This document shows positions 37,368-51,384 of a stretch of DNA of 64,000 nt, one piece after another (within the stretch, counting starts at the first letter, position 1; each line of letters opens with the position of its first letter). The notes beneath the pieces were generated by a model. That model saw only the letters and a program-made list of their open reading frames with translations, did no database searches and was not told the origin of the DNA. Made by a program: the position numbers and the translations under genes. The DNA is from Todiramphus chloris collaris (Eukaryota > Chordata > Aves > Coraciiformes > Alcedinidae). Where the stretch lies: contig JANVCC010000010.1 of the NCBI GenBank assembly GCA_025345505.1, positions 41,663,546 to 41,727,545 on the forward strand. Reading direction: 5' to 3'.

Positions 37368-39235
37368 TGTGTGTAAAATTAAAAAAAGGCTATGGTTTAC
37401 AGACTTGGTGCCCGCCTCCGCCTACACTGTTTTTCCTTTACACTTGCTCCTCCATTAGATAGGATTCTAGGAGACACTGGTATTATCAGAGCATGTAAAC
37501 TATCTGAAATGGGAGCAGTTTACCCACCAGGAACAATGGCTGAACAAAAACCACTCAAAGAACAGTTAGATAATGGAGTTCAAATGCCTGAAACCACCAT
37601 GAGTTTGACTTCCATTGCCAGGTACTTCTGCCAAAACTAAGCAAATAGAACCAGTGATCCACAGGACAGACATATTGTCATGTAGATAAAGAGCATACCG
37701 ACTGAGCATCCTTCTCTTTAAAGCCAGAAGAACAGTGAGAGAGCCAATCTTAGAGAAGATTAGCACACTATTTTCAAAACAGAAGTTTTCCTTTGAATGT
37801 GTCTGTGCAATACAGAAGACATCTAATTCATGTTTTTCTTCCCCAGTACACCTATGGTATTTCTAAAAAGGAAGTAAAGATGAGATCAGTATTTGAGGAA
37901 TGTTCTGTAAAGAGATCAAACAGTTTAATCAGTGTACTGTGCTTCTAACTATCCTCTCCTCTGCAGCAAGCAGTTTGCAGCAATTTATATTGTCTGAGTA
38001 TCAAGTTGCATTTAAAATGTGTTCTGTTTCGGTTTTTTATTGCAGTACAACACCTTCACAGGCTTCTGCTCTCTTGCTTAATGGGCTAATTGTCATTTTT
38101 CTTTTTCTACCCAACTGAATCTCATTCAGTATTTACACACAGTGGGTGTGGGATTGGTCAAACGGAACAAAGCCAAAGAGGCTGCTGACAACCGAGGGAG
38201 CAAGGACAAGCCACGACAATCGATTCAGAACCAATTCCGAGGGAAAAAGAAAGCTTTGGCACAACGCTTTTTTGAGACTTGTACTGCATGTCTCATTTGG
38301 GAGTGGGATCTTCTGAAACCATAGAAAAGCTGATAAAAATATCAACTAGGTTTTCTGATCTCCCACCTGTTTCTTTGAGTTCTGATATAAATAGCTGTGT
38401 TAACTGGACAGACAGGGACTCTACAGTCAGCTGTGGGGCAGAAAGGGAGAGGAAGGACTGACAAAGCACCTTAAACATGACAGGCACACATCTGAATAAA
38501 AACCTGCTGAATTTGACTGCCAAGGCAATAAATAAGCACTTTGGAAGCCCTCAGCACTGATGTCAGGAACAGGCAGTACTGATCAAAGACATGCAGACGA
38601 AGTGCATCTGTAGGAGTGTAGCATGCAAGGATGGCAATACCCAGGCAAGACGAAAAATATTGAAAATTGCTGCTGGAGTCAGCGTTGCAACTATTTTGGG
38701 GGAGTCCATCTTATACTTACAAATTAATCCTAGCAACAATTATGTGAAGCTGTTTCCCTAACTAGACTTCTGAGCTCACTCTAGCTTGACATTTGGAAGG
38801 AAGACCTCTTCCTCAGGGCTCTCTCTGCCAACAGTTAGTTTGTTGCTGGTTTTTTTTTGTAAATGCCTATACCAGTGTCCAAGGCTCCTGATGGAAATCC
38901 AGTGCTCGTTCTCATAGTGCAATCTCATGTCTGAACAGCATGAAAGTCTTCCGCCACCAGAATTTCTACCTCTACTTCTTACGGAAGCTGTGCTCAGAAA
39001 TCACAGCTCTTTCGTGCCCGTATTTTTTTTAAAGTCACTAATGGGGTGGAAGGGGGAAGCGTGATGGTGTGTTCCAAACAGTAACAGATAATATTTAATA
39101 AGATTAGTACCTTGAAGATAGGAAAGTTGCACAAGTGTGCTGAGTTTTTTTATTCAAGTTTGGTAAAAGTGAACGATGCAGATTAGCTGCCACAGTAATT
39201 CAAGGGCAAGACAAAGCAGGCAGTTACCCTTCCAC

Positions 39236-39309
39236 CTGAGCAGTCAGTGCTCTGCATACAGCCCTGAATCAGCTCAGCAGGTGTCTGACTCTTCCCATTC
39301 AAAGGCTCC
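39236..39309 (-). CDS. Candidate coding exon (74 nt)
   Basis: Seen: the acceptor GTAGTTCCCCCAGTTCCTCAG is followed by 74 nt and the donor TGCTCAG|GTGGAAGG on the minus strand. The single open frame (phase 2 to 1) begins EPLNGKSQTPAELIQ. A link to the firm 36828 exon would need one more exon of length 3n+1. A 16-nt segment at 37524-37539 has suitable signals but is too short to trust. Confidence 0.25.
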
Positions 39310-42300
39310 CTGAGGAACTGGGGGAACTACAGTATTGACTTAGGAGTGAGGAGGAGAAAGCGTGGGAGACAGGAAGAGCTGTGGGAAAGGATCATAAAAA
39401 GAATATGTAGCCGATGCCTGGTGAGAGGGAGCTACTCCAGTAAACTAAGATTACAGTAGCAAAAATAAGCAAGCCATCAGGGACATATCTGTTTCAATTG
39501 GTCTGAGAAGCAAAACCATGCATCATACTCTCAGAGTGAGATGACACATCTCCCCTGAAGCACTCACATAAAATCTTAACATTTTGATTGCCAGGTCTAA
39601 TACAGAGCTGGACATACTCCACTCCCAGAAGGTAAGAAAACACAAGACTTAATGATATGAACATGTAGACGGACAAGACTTTGCCGCTCAAGAGCATTTC
39701 ACATGCGCACTTCAAGAGCACAAAACAGTACCAGCAAGTTCAAGTACTTAGTACAAAAGCAGCATTTTAATACGGTGACTTCAGAATAGAGAAGAACGTG
39801 CATAGACACAACAACAAATCAATGTAGGTGTGAGGAAATGTAGTATAGGTTCGTAATAGGAAGAATGAGTCATGCCATACAGCTGGTTCAAAACAACTGC
39901 ACTCACTGGAACCTTAAACTACAGTAAATCACTGCGTAAGAAAGTGATAGCATTTCTACAGCAAACCAAACCAGAATAAAAGCAGGAAAATGCTAGATGT
40001 TATGCTTATGTTCACAAGTGCAGGAAAAGGTTGTACAAGAAGGGCAATCATCCATTAGTGGTTTTTCAATTGTTTTAGCTACACAGTTGCACACATACAA
40101 TATAGCAAAAGTCTTAGCCAACCAGTAAGCTCTTTACATGTCGACAGATACACCTTTTGAGGTCAGATAGCTCAAGCAAATCATTAAGATTTCAAGCTTA
40201 GAAGGCATTTTTTTAATCTCAATTCATAACAACAACTATAACATGCATTTCTCAACTGTAAAACAGGAATAATGGGTAAAGTCCTCTTTTCTGAAGTATT
40301 AAAAAATCTACTCATTAAAGATGCTCGGTACACTCTGTGACATGCTGACACAGATCTGCTCTGTGCTCCAGACCCAAAGCGCTAGCAAGAGTCTGCGTGG
40401 CTGAGGCACAGAATAACAGGGCTATGCCACCCCTCCCCCACACTTTCTACTGAGAGGAAAAGAGCGTGAGGTTAAGGTTAAGCCTGATCCACAAAATAAC
40501 ATGCATTGTCTTCTCCATGGTAACTGTTTACACGAGTTGTTTTCTGTAGACCAAACTGTGGTAAACACAAGGTAATTCAAGCATTACCATCCCCCAGTGA
40601 AAGAAAGGTAAACAATTTTACATATCCTGTAGGTATGGGGGGGTAGGACATTCACACCGTTACCATGGAGCAGCCCTGAGCCATTCCTGTGTCCAACCCG
40701 GCAGCCTTTCACACTGACCAAAGAGGACAAGGCGAGGAATTAGCATGAGCTGACAACACTGGAGATGGGATTCAGAGCTCAATTAATCTCACGCAGTAAC
40801 CTATCACAGCCAAACGATACCTTAAATCAAACAAAACAATCTGGTTTTAAGAATCTTAATGACAAAAAACAAATGAACAAAAAAAAACCCTTTCAATGAA
40901 AAAAATAATGCTCCAGTAGGGGTCTTCCTGTTGTCATCAGGGGTCAGAATACAAAAAAAAAAAACAAAAAAAAAACCCCACTAAACAAAACCACCACCAC
41001 CAAAATAAATCACCCCGCCACTGCTACACTTGCACTCCAACCCAAGTCAGGGAAACACAAGGGAGGAACTATCCAAGGCGATGTCAGGACTGAGGATTCT
41101 GCTGTTCACATTATTAAAACGTGCTTTTAATTTCTCAGACTACAAGCTAAAGCCTGTAATAATGGCACTTGGAAAACAGAAGGCTGAGTGAGCATCTGAG
41201 GGTGAAAAGGAATGTTTTCACAGGCGCAGTTAGTAAATACCACTGGCTTCTGCAGGCATTTTTCCTTAAATGGAAATTCACATTGCTTTAGGTTAGGGGG
41301 AAAAAAAACCTCTTGATACAATAGAAGCGATAGGCTATTAACCTTTTAGCACTATAAGATAAAAAATTAGCAGAAAGCTTTACATATACGTATAACATTT
41401 TGCTCAATAAGTATTTATAATCCTTCCCTTCCCCTGCCACATGATTCTTGTCTATAGATTTGGAAGAGTAAGGAAATCAAGTCTCCCAAACACTGTTAAA
41501 AACAATGTGGAAACAAGAAGTCTCTCTGTATCTCTATGACTAAGTCTATGAAGGCACTACACAATTTAAAGAAAGGAAACTACTCCAGATAGAATCAGAA
41601 CTGAACCTTCACCCTAATGTTCAGCCAAACTTTATCTGAACACTGAAATAACTCTACACTGCTTTGATTTTATTTCTACTTCCTATTTTTTGTTTTCACA
41701 TGCTCCTCTGCAATTGCTTTTTCCAGCCAAGAAAAAAAGACTTCTCCCTCCTCCAAAATTCCTAACAAATTTAACAACAGGGTGGACATGGCTGAGGCTT
41801 CACGACAGCATAAATCAGTCTGTGTCCATTTAGCCATACTCTAACTCTGTCTTTCCTGCTCCTGTCCATGGACATCTACCAGGCCTCTGCATCACAGCCA
41901 CTGACACTGGCAAGCTAAATCAGTGTAATTTACTAGAAAAAAGCTACTTCTATAAAAAGTCAATAGTCTTGTGGAGACCTTGGTGTAGCTAACTACAAGA
42001 CCAAATGAGCACCAGGGTCAGCACAGGCAAGGTGGGTAAAAGTAAGGATCCAAAGCAGTCTGGATGTGGAAAAGGTTAAATTCTCACAAAATGAAAACCT
42101 CAGCAATTCGAACCAGAGAAATACCAAAGTATTCATCTAAAAGCACACATTGATTTGGAAGATTTTTAACTATTTGTGGATATAAATAGTGTCCCTGATA
42201 ATAGTAAACATCATCTGTTTTTAAGGCGAAACAAACTAATGTCTCAGATTTCAGAGCTCTGACACATGGCCAAGGTGACTCCTCTAACTTGCAGGTGGAA

Positions 42301-43449
42301 TGGGCTACAGAACAGTTTTCCCCTTGCAACTTGCATGGCTGCCATTACTCTAAGTGGTAACTCGAGAGCTGCAGAGCTCATCCACCCACTGGAAGGTTCA
42401 ACACCATGCCACATAACAGCATAGTCCCTTGTTATGATTCCTAAGGTAAAAAAGCGCATCAGGATTCAAGGATTAACATGCTCCTTTTTACAGCGTGGCT
42501 CCACATGCAGCTGGGCCACAGTAACTGAAAGAAAACTGCAACATAAAAGTAAATGAGCAGGATGAAGGGAAGACAAACTGGACTCCTTAACCTGGCTTTT
42601 CCACCACATCCAGCACGAACCCAGAAATACCTACAGACTGGTCAAATAGCCCAGCCTCATCTTCTGCCCATCCTGTTTACCTGTACAGGAACTGATCCTA
42701 CTGTAAATGAATTTATCAGAACCCCAAAATGTTATTTTCAGACCTATTATTAAAAAAAAAGGTGTCCACACACAACAAAATGGACCAGACAAAGACAGGA
42801 ATCGCTAGACCTGGTCTAACTCCTTGTGAAGTTTGGATCAAATTACACCTCTCTTGGCACAGACATGCAAAAGTGTCATCAAAATATGTATACCTTGCAT
42901 ACATCTGTTCCTCCCATTAGTAATTTCTCCTGCTAACATATGCAAGTAATTTTAGGAAGAAACATCCACTGAAATCAAGACCGCAAAGATCATAACACAG
43001 CTATTACACTATACCCTCTTATTACTGCTTTAAGTAAAATTTTCCATATATTTTTTAAATGGAACTCGTTTCTCTTAAAACAATTAGAGCTCCATTCACA
43101 CTTTCACAATTTTTTTAATTGTACTTCTGACATGGATTGGTAGTAAGATAAAAACAAGGTATTGTTAATTAAGCTGCAGTAATTTATGACTGAAATATAA
43201 ATCTGGACTAGGATTTTTTTCTGGCTGTTAATCTGCAGATGTGAAACAGCTAGGGTAACAGTTTGCTGTCTTTATTTATATATAATGAAGTATCTTATTA
43301 ACTGCAGTTGGGATAATAAAGGCTGTTGACTCTCTTCTGTGGCTGCCTTTCAATTTATGGTTTGTGTCTGAAGATTGCTTAAAATACATAGAGGAGGAAG
43401 GAAGATCTAAGCACACCTCTGCACCACCATATCAAACACCCTCAAAGGT

Positions 43450-43925
43450 TTTAAGAGAGATATCGAGGTGCTGGAGCGGGTGCAGAGGAGGATAACAAAG
43501 CTGGTCAAGGGATTGGAAAATAGATCATATGAGGATCGTTTGAAGGAGCTGGGTCTGTTTAGTTTGAGGAAGAGGAGGCTGAGTGGAGACCTTGTCACTC
43601 TCTACAACTACCTGAAAGGACATTGTAGAGAGGCTGGTGCTGGTCTCTTCTCTCAGGTAATTAGTGACAGAACCAGAGGGAACGGCCTCAAGCTGAAACA
43701 AGGTAGGTTTAGACTGGACATTAGGAAAAAATCCTTCATGGAAAGAAAGGGTAGTGAAATATTGGAATGGGCTGCCCAGGGAGGTGGTTGAGTCGCCATC
43801 CCTGGATGTGTTTAAATGTCGCTTGGATGTGGTGCTGGGGGACATGGTCTGGGTGAACTTGTAGAGTAGGGCTAATGGTTGGAGACGATGATCCCAAGGG
43901 TCTTTTCCAACCTGAGTGATTCTGT
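43450..43925 (+). mobile_element. CR1 LINE 3' fragment, second subfamily
   Basis: Starts with [18 protein letters not shown] and [22 protein letters not shown], then [17 protein letters not shown] and a frameshift at about 43745 after FMERKGS. The C-terminus continues in another frame to about 43860. The 3' UTR (GGTTGGAGACGATGATC, TCCAACCTGAGTGATTCTGT) ends near 43925. The [20 protein letters not shown] block differs clearly from the 5.5 and 34 kb copies, so this is another subfamily. Confidence 0.94.
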
Positions 43926-44283
43926 TTTCATGGTCATTCTCCACTGATATAAAATGCTCCAAGAGAGGATTTCTCCCAAAAGTGCAGTTAACATTATGAA
44001 GAACTTGCTGGGTCAGTGACAGCAAAAAGAAAAAAAAGAAAAAGACACCTTGCAAATAGGATGCAGACACAGTCACTGAAGCATGTCAGTGAATCTAACA
44101 ACAATAAGATTTTGTTGCAAAAACAACGAATACATTACACAAAAAGCAACAAACAAAAGCCACACACAAAAAAGGGCGTAGAGCCATCTGCCTAGAGAAG
44201 CCATCTTCACCAATGGAGAGCTTAAAGTATACATCATTGTTAGATAAATGTCAGGGATAACACAGGTACAAGCATCTTTTTGG

Positions 44284-44342
44284 GATGACAACTAGATGAT
44301 TCTTCAAGGTCCCCTGCAGCCTGGTTTTCTAGGATTTTGTAA
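44284..44342 (+). mobile_element. Possible CR1 3'-terminal remnant
   Basis: ACTAGATGATTCTTCAAGGT followed by a CCTGCAGCCTGGTTTTCTAG end resembles a CR1 3' terminus. It may be a second small fragment 360 nt past the 43.4-43.9 kb copy. Confidence 0.4.
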
Positions 44343-47300
44343 CAGTGAAGTCTTTGCAGTGGCAAGACATATAACAAACAAGGATAAAAAATGGCACCTA
44401 AAACTTATTTCTCCCTGTCAACCTTCACGCATCCTACATAAACCAACTGCAGTTGCACAGCAAACTTGTGGAATCAAGCATAAGAAGCAGGATAGTTCTG
44501 CTATCGCTCCATCAGGCATGGATGGGACTGCAGCACTCTGTCTCTTCATTAGTAGACACGGGCACATGTATCAAGAACTCCCTAAGCAGAATATTGCTCT
44601 AATCTGGGAAGATAACAATATTTAAAAAAAAAAACAAAACAAAACAACCCAAAACCCACCAAAAAAAAAAAAAACAACCCAAAACTTCCTAACCTTATTC
44701 TCCACCTGCTTTCCTCACCAGCATATTCCCACTCATCCCTGCCAAGAAAGGAGGTTGCAGTGTTTCCCTGAATGAGGACAACAGCTTTTACATCATCTTG
44801 ATGGACAGATGCTTTTTTTTAAAGCACAGAATATCAGATTCTTAAATTGCGTTTTTCCCCTTTTGACCTTATCTAATTGTCTGCACCACAGCATTAACTT
44901 CAATTACTGTTAGTCTATCGTATCTACCAAAGAAACTGTGACCCACATCCATTTTCCCTGCTTGTTTAGTCAAAATCACTACCTTACAACCTCTCCCTTC
45001 CTATTAACACAAGTTATTCACATGAAGACTACAACAGACGTATGTCATGAAGGTCTCAAAGATCCAGTTAAAATCCTAGGAAAAAATATCTGTTAAATTA
45101 CACTGCCTGTTCTTTAGTCAAGAGAATTAACTAAAACAAATCTCCCACTCATCTACTTGGAAGTGACATTTATCCAGCTAGCATCTGCTGATCTAGATTT
45201 ATCCTCCTGGATTTGCTTTCACTATAATCCTAATTTTATACTCAAATTCTCTGAAAACTTCTCCAGCATTCAAGGGTTCCTTAGAAATCTGTACTGCTGA
45301 ACCAGAGGCTAGTTTGTTCAACTGCTCTGAGTGCAAGTTATCTGGATATGCTCATTTCCAAGTGTTTATCCTTATTGGAGATGCATTACCTCCCTGGAAA
45401 ATCCTCTTTTGACATGAACACTCACTCCTGTTTCCACCAGGCACAAAACAGAAGTATTTCTTGAACACACACTCCTAATGGCAAGCATTCATCAATGTAG
45501 CACAGTAATACCAATCTAACCAGAAAGACAAACCAACATGATTTAGGTTATGACCCAATACTTGTTTAAAGGAAAAAATGGCACATTTAATTGAGACAGG
45601 ATTCTCCAAATGAAATGCAGCACTTGGCCATGGCCATAGTAGCAGACCTCTGAACTTAAAAAAATTGAAGTATCCAAATCGAATGCTTGAAACAAACCCC
45701 TTATTTTGCATTGTAATGGGCTAACAGTACACTCACTATCAGTAGCTCTACCTTAAGTGAGGAAGCCAAGCAAGAGGCACTAAAAGCATACTAACAAACA
45801 TCATCATAACAGATGGCTGACCATAACCTCAAGTCTAAAGCAGTAAGTCGCTCGACATCTCTCTGGCAGATGAATGCAGCGTCTGCTGGAAACAGGACAG
45901 GTCCAACCCAATCTGTAGTGATGACACGTCTCAGTTAGAGATGCTGCTGTGCACTTCCAGAGAAAAGATCTGAAAGCCACTGGTTGAACCATCTTATCTG
46001 TGTGTGGAGCCAAGTGTTGGAAACACTGGGAATTTATCTGACTACACTGCCTTTGATACATTACTTGTTTATAATCTTTCAAAAAAGAGACAAGAATTGT
46101 AATTTTTTTTGTTTTCTTTTTAATCAGTCTAACTGTTTTATTTATTACACTCCTACGGTGCTTTAATTTGTGGCTTTCTTCAAATGTCACCCTTCACCGA
46201 GCTGTATAACTGGCAAAGCTAACCATGCTGAGCTTTGAGTTATTCACCAGCACAGACTAAACATTTACCTCTATTAGCCACAAAGCACATGTGCTATTAT
46301 AGTCTATTCTTAAAGACGAAATTTTAATTGAAGAATTTGTAAAGAATGTCTATTTTGAAACACAGCTTTCAATTGCTCTGTGAAACCCTTTGGCAAGGAT
46401 ATTGTGCATTCCTAGGAGGATTTAAATTAGGTTGCTGCAGAACAAAACCTGGGTTACGGATAGTAACTTGGATACAGTCACACACATACCAAAAAAAAAA
46501 AAAAGGAGAGAACATTCTCATTCCTCCTGATCTTTCTCCTTGAAAAACAAAACCATCAACATGCAAAGTCCCTTTTAATAAGATAATGTGAGGGGGTTTT
46601 TGCGAAGTGAAAAATATGCGATACTGTTTCTAAACCAAATTCAACCTGTTTCTACTTCTCAGTACTACTATGGAATCTAACTTTGTAAAATCCTATTATA
46701 TTTACAGTTGAAGCTGCTAGTTTTAAACTGACATACAAAGAGAAAATTTATATTAAGGACTGGAACTATACATCTCTATTTCAAGTGCAATGCCTGATTT
46801 TTTTTTTAATAGGACTTCAGACACGTATTCTTATTTGTTCATTCCAATCTGATTTTTCCCCCTCAGCCTATCAGTAGGGCATCAGAATAAAAACACGCCT
46901 TAACATAAAAAGGAACCTTAAAACAGTCTCATTAAATCAAATCTTCTCAGCATTCAGGTCCCGTCTTCTAAGGAATCTTCATATACATGATAATGAGTCT
47001 CCTGAAAGGCTAAGGCTTAAATGTCATTTCTTTGTGTTGTAAATTCTAATTATTCATAGCAAATAAATTAGTGATACTCTTTTATTGCTTAAAGCAATGC
47101 AGAAGCTTGAAGTAATCATACAACTGGCAAAAATTAAGAGTTCCCAAAAAAGGAAGTAAAACTTCATTCTTCACATTCCAGTAGACTTAAAAAGGGCTCC
47201 ATTAACACTAACAGGGAAAGGGCCAGTGACCTAGAACTTTACTCGTGGTCTGAAACTATTAATGAAGTTTGAAGAATAAAGAGTAATGGGTATTCAAAAT

Positions 47301-49164
47301 CCAACTCCTGTGATGTAGCAGGAGAATGAATAAGCTGTGCTCTAATTTACTCTGACATGCAGCACATCATGGCTGCAGACGCTGGATGTTAGAACAGACC
47401 ATCTTTCAGGAGTCACATTCTTGGGAAACGGCTGATTCCTGGGGATTCTCACACGACCTCTAATTTAACAGCAAAATAGTAAAAAAAAAAAATAAAAAAT
47501 TTCAAACAATCCTTTTTCCACACAAGTTATAAAAGAAGAAAAGGACTTGGGGGCAGGGGAGAACATCATCTTTACCTTTATTTGGGAAGGAGACCATAAA
47601 ATCAAATGGAGTTTATGACTATTCTAACATTATTTTTGAACACTATTGAGCCTTATCCCATCCACAAATTTTACACTATGGACAGTCACATTTATTCACT
47701 ATTGGACAGTAGGGACAACCTGAGTATTCCCCTTAATCTCCCGCAAACTGTCAAAGGAAAAGACTTTTAAGTGTCTCGTTCCCCGTCACATGCTTTATTC
47801 ATAAATAAAACCAGAACATTGACAAGTATTAGGATGACAAAATTACTTTGAATTTTCCCCAAATTGCTTTTGATATCCAGAACTACATCAAGCACTTCGT
47901 CCATGAAAAAGCCATTCCACATCACTGTGTTTAACAAAGGAAGATTTAATTTTTGTAGTACCCAAGTGTAAGTTTAATACCAGCATGACTAAAGAGTCAA
48001 AATCAAAGAATGGACCTTATTTTCAGCCCAGGAACAAAGAATTTTACCACCAGAAAGAACATACTTGAGGATTCATATTCTATTAAGGGAAGCTAAATAA
48101 ATAAAATTTCTTTGGGCACATAATTTAGAATTTGGCTTTCTGAAAGGAAACCATGGAAATAAAACACTATTCTTGAAAATTCCATTCTTGAAAACGCCAA
48201 GCTAAGTGATGCTTCTCAAACAGTAGCATCATTCAACTTCCAAAAACATCCTGTGAAAATCCTCCACTGTGCAGTCCATTCTATGTTTAAACATTTCTTA
48301 AAACTTTTAAGAAAGAAAAAATATTCTTCTCAAAATACTGGGGTAAGTATTTTTTCTTATCAGCACAAAGGCAGCTAATAACTTTTATCAAAACAAACAC
48401 TATCAGAATGATTAAGATATTGGGATGAACTTGAAAAGTAATGATATTTTTCTACTGGTTAGAACAAACATTTAATGCTGTTTTCACATTCAAATTTAAA
48501 GCTCAGCTATCTATAACTGGAGAACAGTTATATTTGTATGAGCATTCCATAATTCACCAAGATTATAAGTCTCCTAGACGGCTGCTGCAAGGAATACCAG
48601 AATTCTTTAGAATACTACAAATATTTGAATACGTATCTATCCAAATAAACACTGACTATTTCTGTTACTAGAAATACTTTTGGTTCTGTTAGCAATTAAA
48701 TGTTTCAGTTTAAAGAATGGGAACAACTTCAAAAGATATTTCCTACTTAGAATTACTGTATTGGACAAATCCTTTCTGGATCCATCTTGATTCCATCATT
48801 GAAAGAATAGTTTAATTAATTAAGCTCCCTAGGCCCTTGAAACATCTGGAAAGAAAAGGGTCTTAGAAAAATGTAAACTTTATTAGCTTCTGAGAAAGAA
48901 TTATCTGTGTCTAGATGTAAGTTTCTTTGTTTTCTTTTCTTTAAAAATCCCAAGCCACACTCTCTGATAAGCTTCAGATGATAGTTAACTCCAGCAAGAA
49001 CCTACAAAAAGAAACTTTTCTCAGATATGCTTCTGCTCACCCACAACAAGGGCAAGAACCACCAACAAAAACAATAAATAACACCTTACACTACCCTTAC
49101 TCGTATTAAAACGTGATTAAAGTATCAAATGGGAGTCATTTTTGAAATGAGGGACCCAAGTGAA

Positions 49165-49550
49165 AAGGAGGAAAAGAAACCAGAGTGCGTCTACAGAGTA
49201 AGAGCACATAACAAGAGGGACATGTTTAGTCTGCTGAAGAGGAAGTCAAGGAGTAATTTAATAGCAACCTAGAAGGTTAGCTACCAAAATAACAGAGATG
49301 GGCTCCTATCAGAAACAGCAGATGATACACCAAAGGGTACAAAATTCATCAACTGGCCACTAGGAACAACATTTCAGTGTGAGGGCAGTCCAGCACTGGG
49401 TCAGGCTACTCAGAGACACAGAGGAATCTCCATCTTTAGAGGTTTCCAAGCCTAAGCAAGACAAAGCCATGGCTAACCTAATGCAGAGCTGCTGAAAGTA
49501 CTGCTCTGACATTTCCAAAGGCCCCCTTCAATCATCATTTCTATGATTTA
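49165..49550 (+). mobile_element. Old CR1 LINE 3' fragment
   Basis: Decayed C-terminal and 3' UTR sequence: ACATGTTTAGTCTGCTGAAG (LFSL.K-like), CAGTGTGAGGGCAGTCCAGC, GAGGTTTCCAAGCCTAAGC and a GGCCCCCTTCAATCATCATT end finishing with TTCTATGATT at about 49550. No usable frame remains. Confidence 0.75.
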
Positions 49551-49803
49551 CAGAGACATTGAGGGGTTTGTTTGTTTGTTTTTTTTTTTATGCCCTATTC
49601 CCCACTTTACCCCAAAGTGGAAGTCTTAGGGTCCACTCGGCACTTATTTTTCTTAACATTTTTTCTTACAACAGCCAAGTTCAATGCTTCCTTCCCAAGA
49701 TAAATCAGGGGAAATGTTCTGTGATTCAAAGCTCTGTGCCAAGAAGGATTTAGACACAAATCCGAAGATGCATCAAAAAAAACCTATACAGAAGCAAACA
49801 ATT

Positions 49804-49813
49804 GGGGGGGGGG
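49804..49813 (+). repeat. Poly(G) run, 10 nt
   Basis: Uninterrupted G run on the + strand. Confidence 0.85.
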
Positions 49814-50668
49814 ATAAAAAAATCCAGGAAAACAAGTTATCAGATGCATTTGTTAAGAAGAATGTGTAGAAAAGTTATCTTAAAATACACAAAGGAAAAG
49901 TTTTTAAAAGCCAAGTTTCTGGTTTGAAACACTCAATTGATACACTATTACTTATTAGGAGAATGGAGAAAGATGGACTATTTAAAATGCACACACTTTA
50001 TCTGGGCAGATGGATACTATTTCCTGTTACATTTGCTTTTAAGCACCTACCTCCAAAAGTGAGCTGCCCTGGACAAAAATTTCTTTACTTCTTTATTGTT
50101 CCAACTCTTACTCTACTAGCTACATACATACATATACACACATAAATACACAGTCAAGTCACAACTCATATCACACATCACATGACAAAGACTGTATTTT
50201 GAGCAATGAGTTCTGAATGCACTAAATCCGATGACTATCAGGTTCCAATGGATTTGTGATCCAATGGACTTGTTATCTGATGGGTCACTGAAATCAGATC
50301 AAAGTTGACATTAATCTTTTTCTGCAGTCTTCTGGTAATGCATTCACTTTGACTACATTTCCTTCTGTTGCATATTAATTAGACCTCTTTTCTTGGCCTT
50401 CCATTACGGAACTTGCAAGAGCTTTATTACTACAGAGAGCAGAGACTTTCTCATATGTAAGGAAAAGATGAAATGGGACTCACGGGTTAAAAACTGTAGA
50501 GGAAAATCAAACACAAAATATGGCTTTTACCATTACTTTCCCAGTAAAGAAGTTATCAACCCATATACCTGTCAACCCTGCTCATCTTCTAAAGATAAGA
50601 GACAATACACATGCTTTTCAAGGCAACTCTACAAACCCTTTTCCTTGCATACAGCTGCATGATCTTAC

Positions 50669-50722
50669 TGAGAAGCCAAGGGACATACAGGTGCAGCCTT
50701 TAACTCTTCATTTTGCATGGCA
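50669..50722 (-). CDS. Candidate small coding exon (54 nt)
   Basis: Seen: a strong minus-strand acceptor, CAATGATTTTATTTCAG, and a donor, GCTTCTCA|GTAAGATC, bound 54 nt. Two frames are stopped. The open one (phase 2 to 2) reads AMQNEELKAAPVCPLAS. The frame fits the end of the 50848 candidate. It is divisible by three. Not recognised. Confidence 0.38.
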
Positions 50723-50847
50723 CTGAAATAAAATCATTGAAGGCAATTTGAAAAGGTATACTGGATGTATGCACCCAATTGACTTTCCAATACATGCCCA
50801 TAACTGAATAACCTACTGTAATAACGATTTCACACCCATTTTTCTAC

Positions 50848-50890
50848 CTGATTTTGAAAGGCTGCTTTTCTAGGTTCTTGTGCAGGACTT
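50848..50890 (-). CDS. Candidate small coding exon (43 nt)
   Basis: Seen: a very good minus-strand acceptor, TTTCTATCACTTTTCTTCAG, and a fair donor, AAATCAG|GTAGAAAA. Two frames are open: VLHKNLEKQPFKI (phase 1 to 2, fits both neighbours) and SPAQEPRKAAFQNQ (does not fit). The phase fit on both sides, and the short spacing to the candidates at 51385 and 50669, are the reasons to list it. Confidence 0.33.
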
Positions 50891-51141
50891 CTGAAGAAAA
50901 GTGATAGAAATAAAGATAATATAAATATGAATTCTAAAAATTTGGTCACAAAATGATTGTTTATTGAAGTCCAAAAGGTGCCTACCACCGTTAAACTAAC
51001 TTATTTTTCACAATGATCTGTTGTACAAGGCACATCAGGCTACCTGGTTTTTTATTAAAAAGTAACTCCTCTATATGATTTTCCCAAATGTCCTACTTAC
51101 AAAGGAAGGGACTGATGAAAACAAATAAACCTGCAGTAGCC

Positions 51142-51194
51142 AATAATTACAGTAAGCAGTGTACTGACAATAATTACAGTACAGGTATACTGAC
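51142..51194 (+). repeat. Tandem duplication, two units of about 27 nt
   Basis: AATAATTACAGTA...TACTGAC occurs twice back to back with small differences, about 190 nt below (plus-strand) the candidate exon at 51385. Confidence 0.85.
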
Positions 51195-51384
51195 GAAGGC
51201 AAATCTACCAGAAATATTTTATCAAAATTAGGAACCAAAGACAAAAATAATGAAAATCTTTGGCCAAATCATAGCAGCATAAAGTACAATAGGTAAAGCC
51301 TGTCTTGGGAATTAAGGTTGCCTTCTAAATGAAAGCACACAGCTTAGTGTATTTTAATTTTGTTTCTCAAAAACTGCACTTTAC

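Noticed and set aside
45804..46190. 128-codon minus-strand frame with several CpGs (RCIHLPERCRATYC).
   Set aside because: No good donor, Cys/Arg-rich composition typical of an antisense or chance frame; no family recognised.
50571..50590. 20-nt minus-strand segment with an excellent acceptor and a donor.
   Set aside because: Introduces a stop in the only phase that fits its neighbours.
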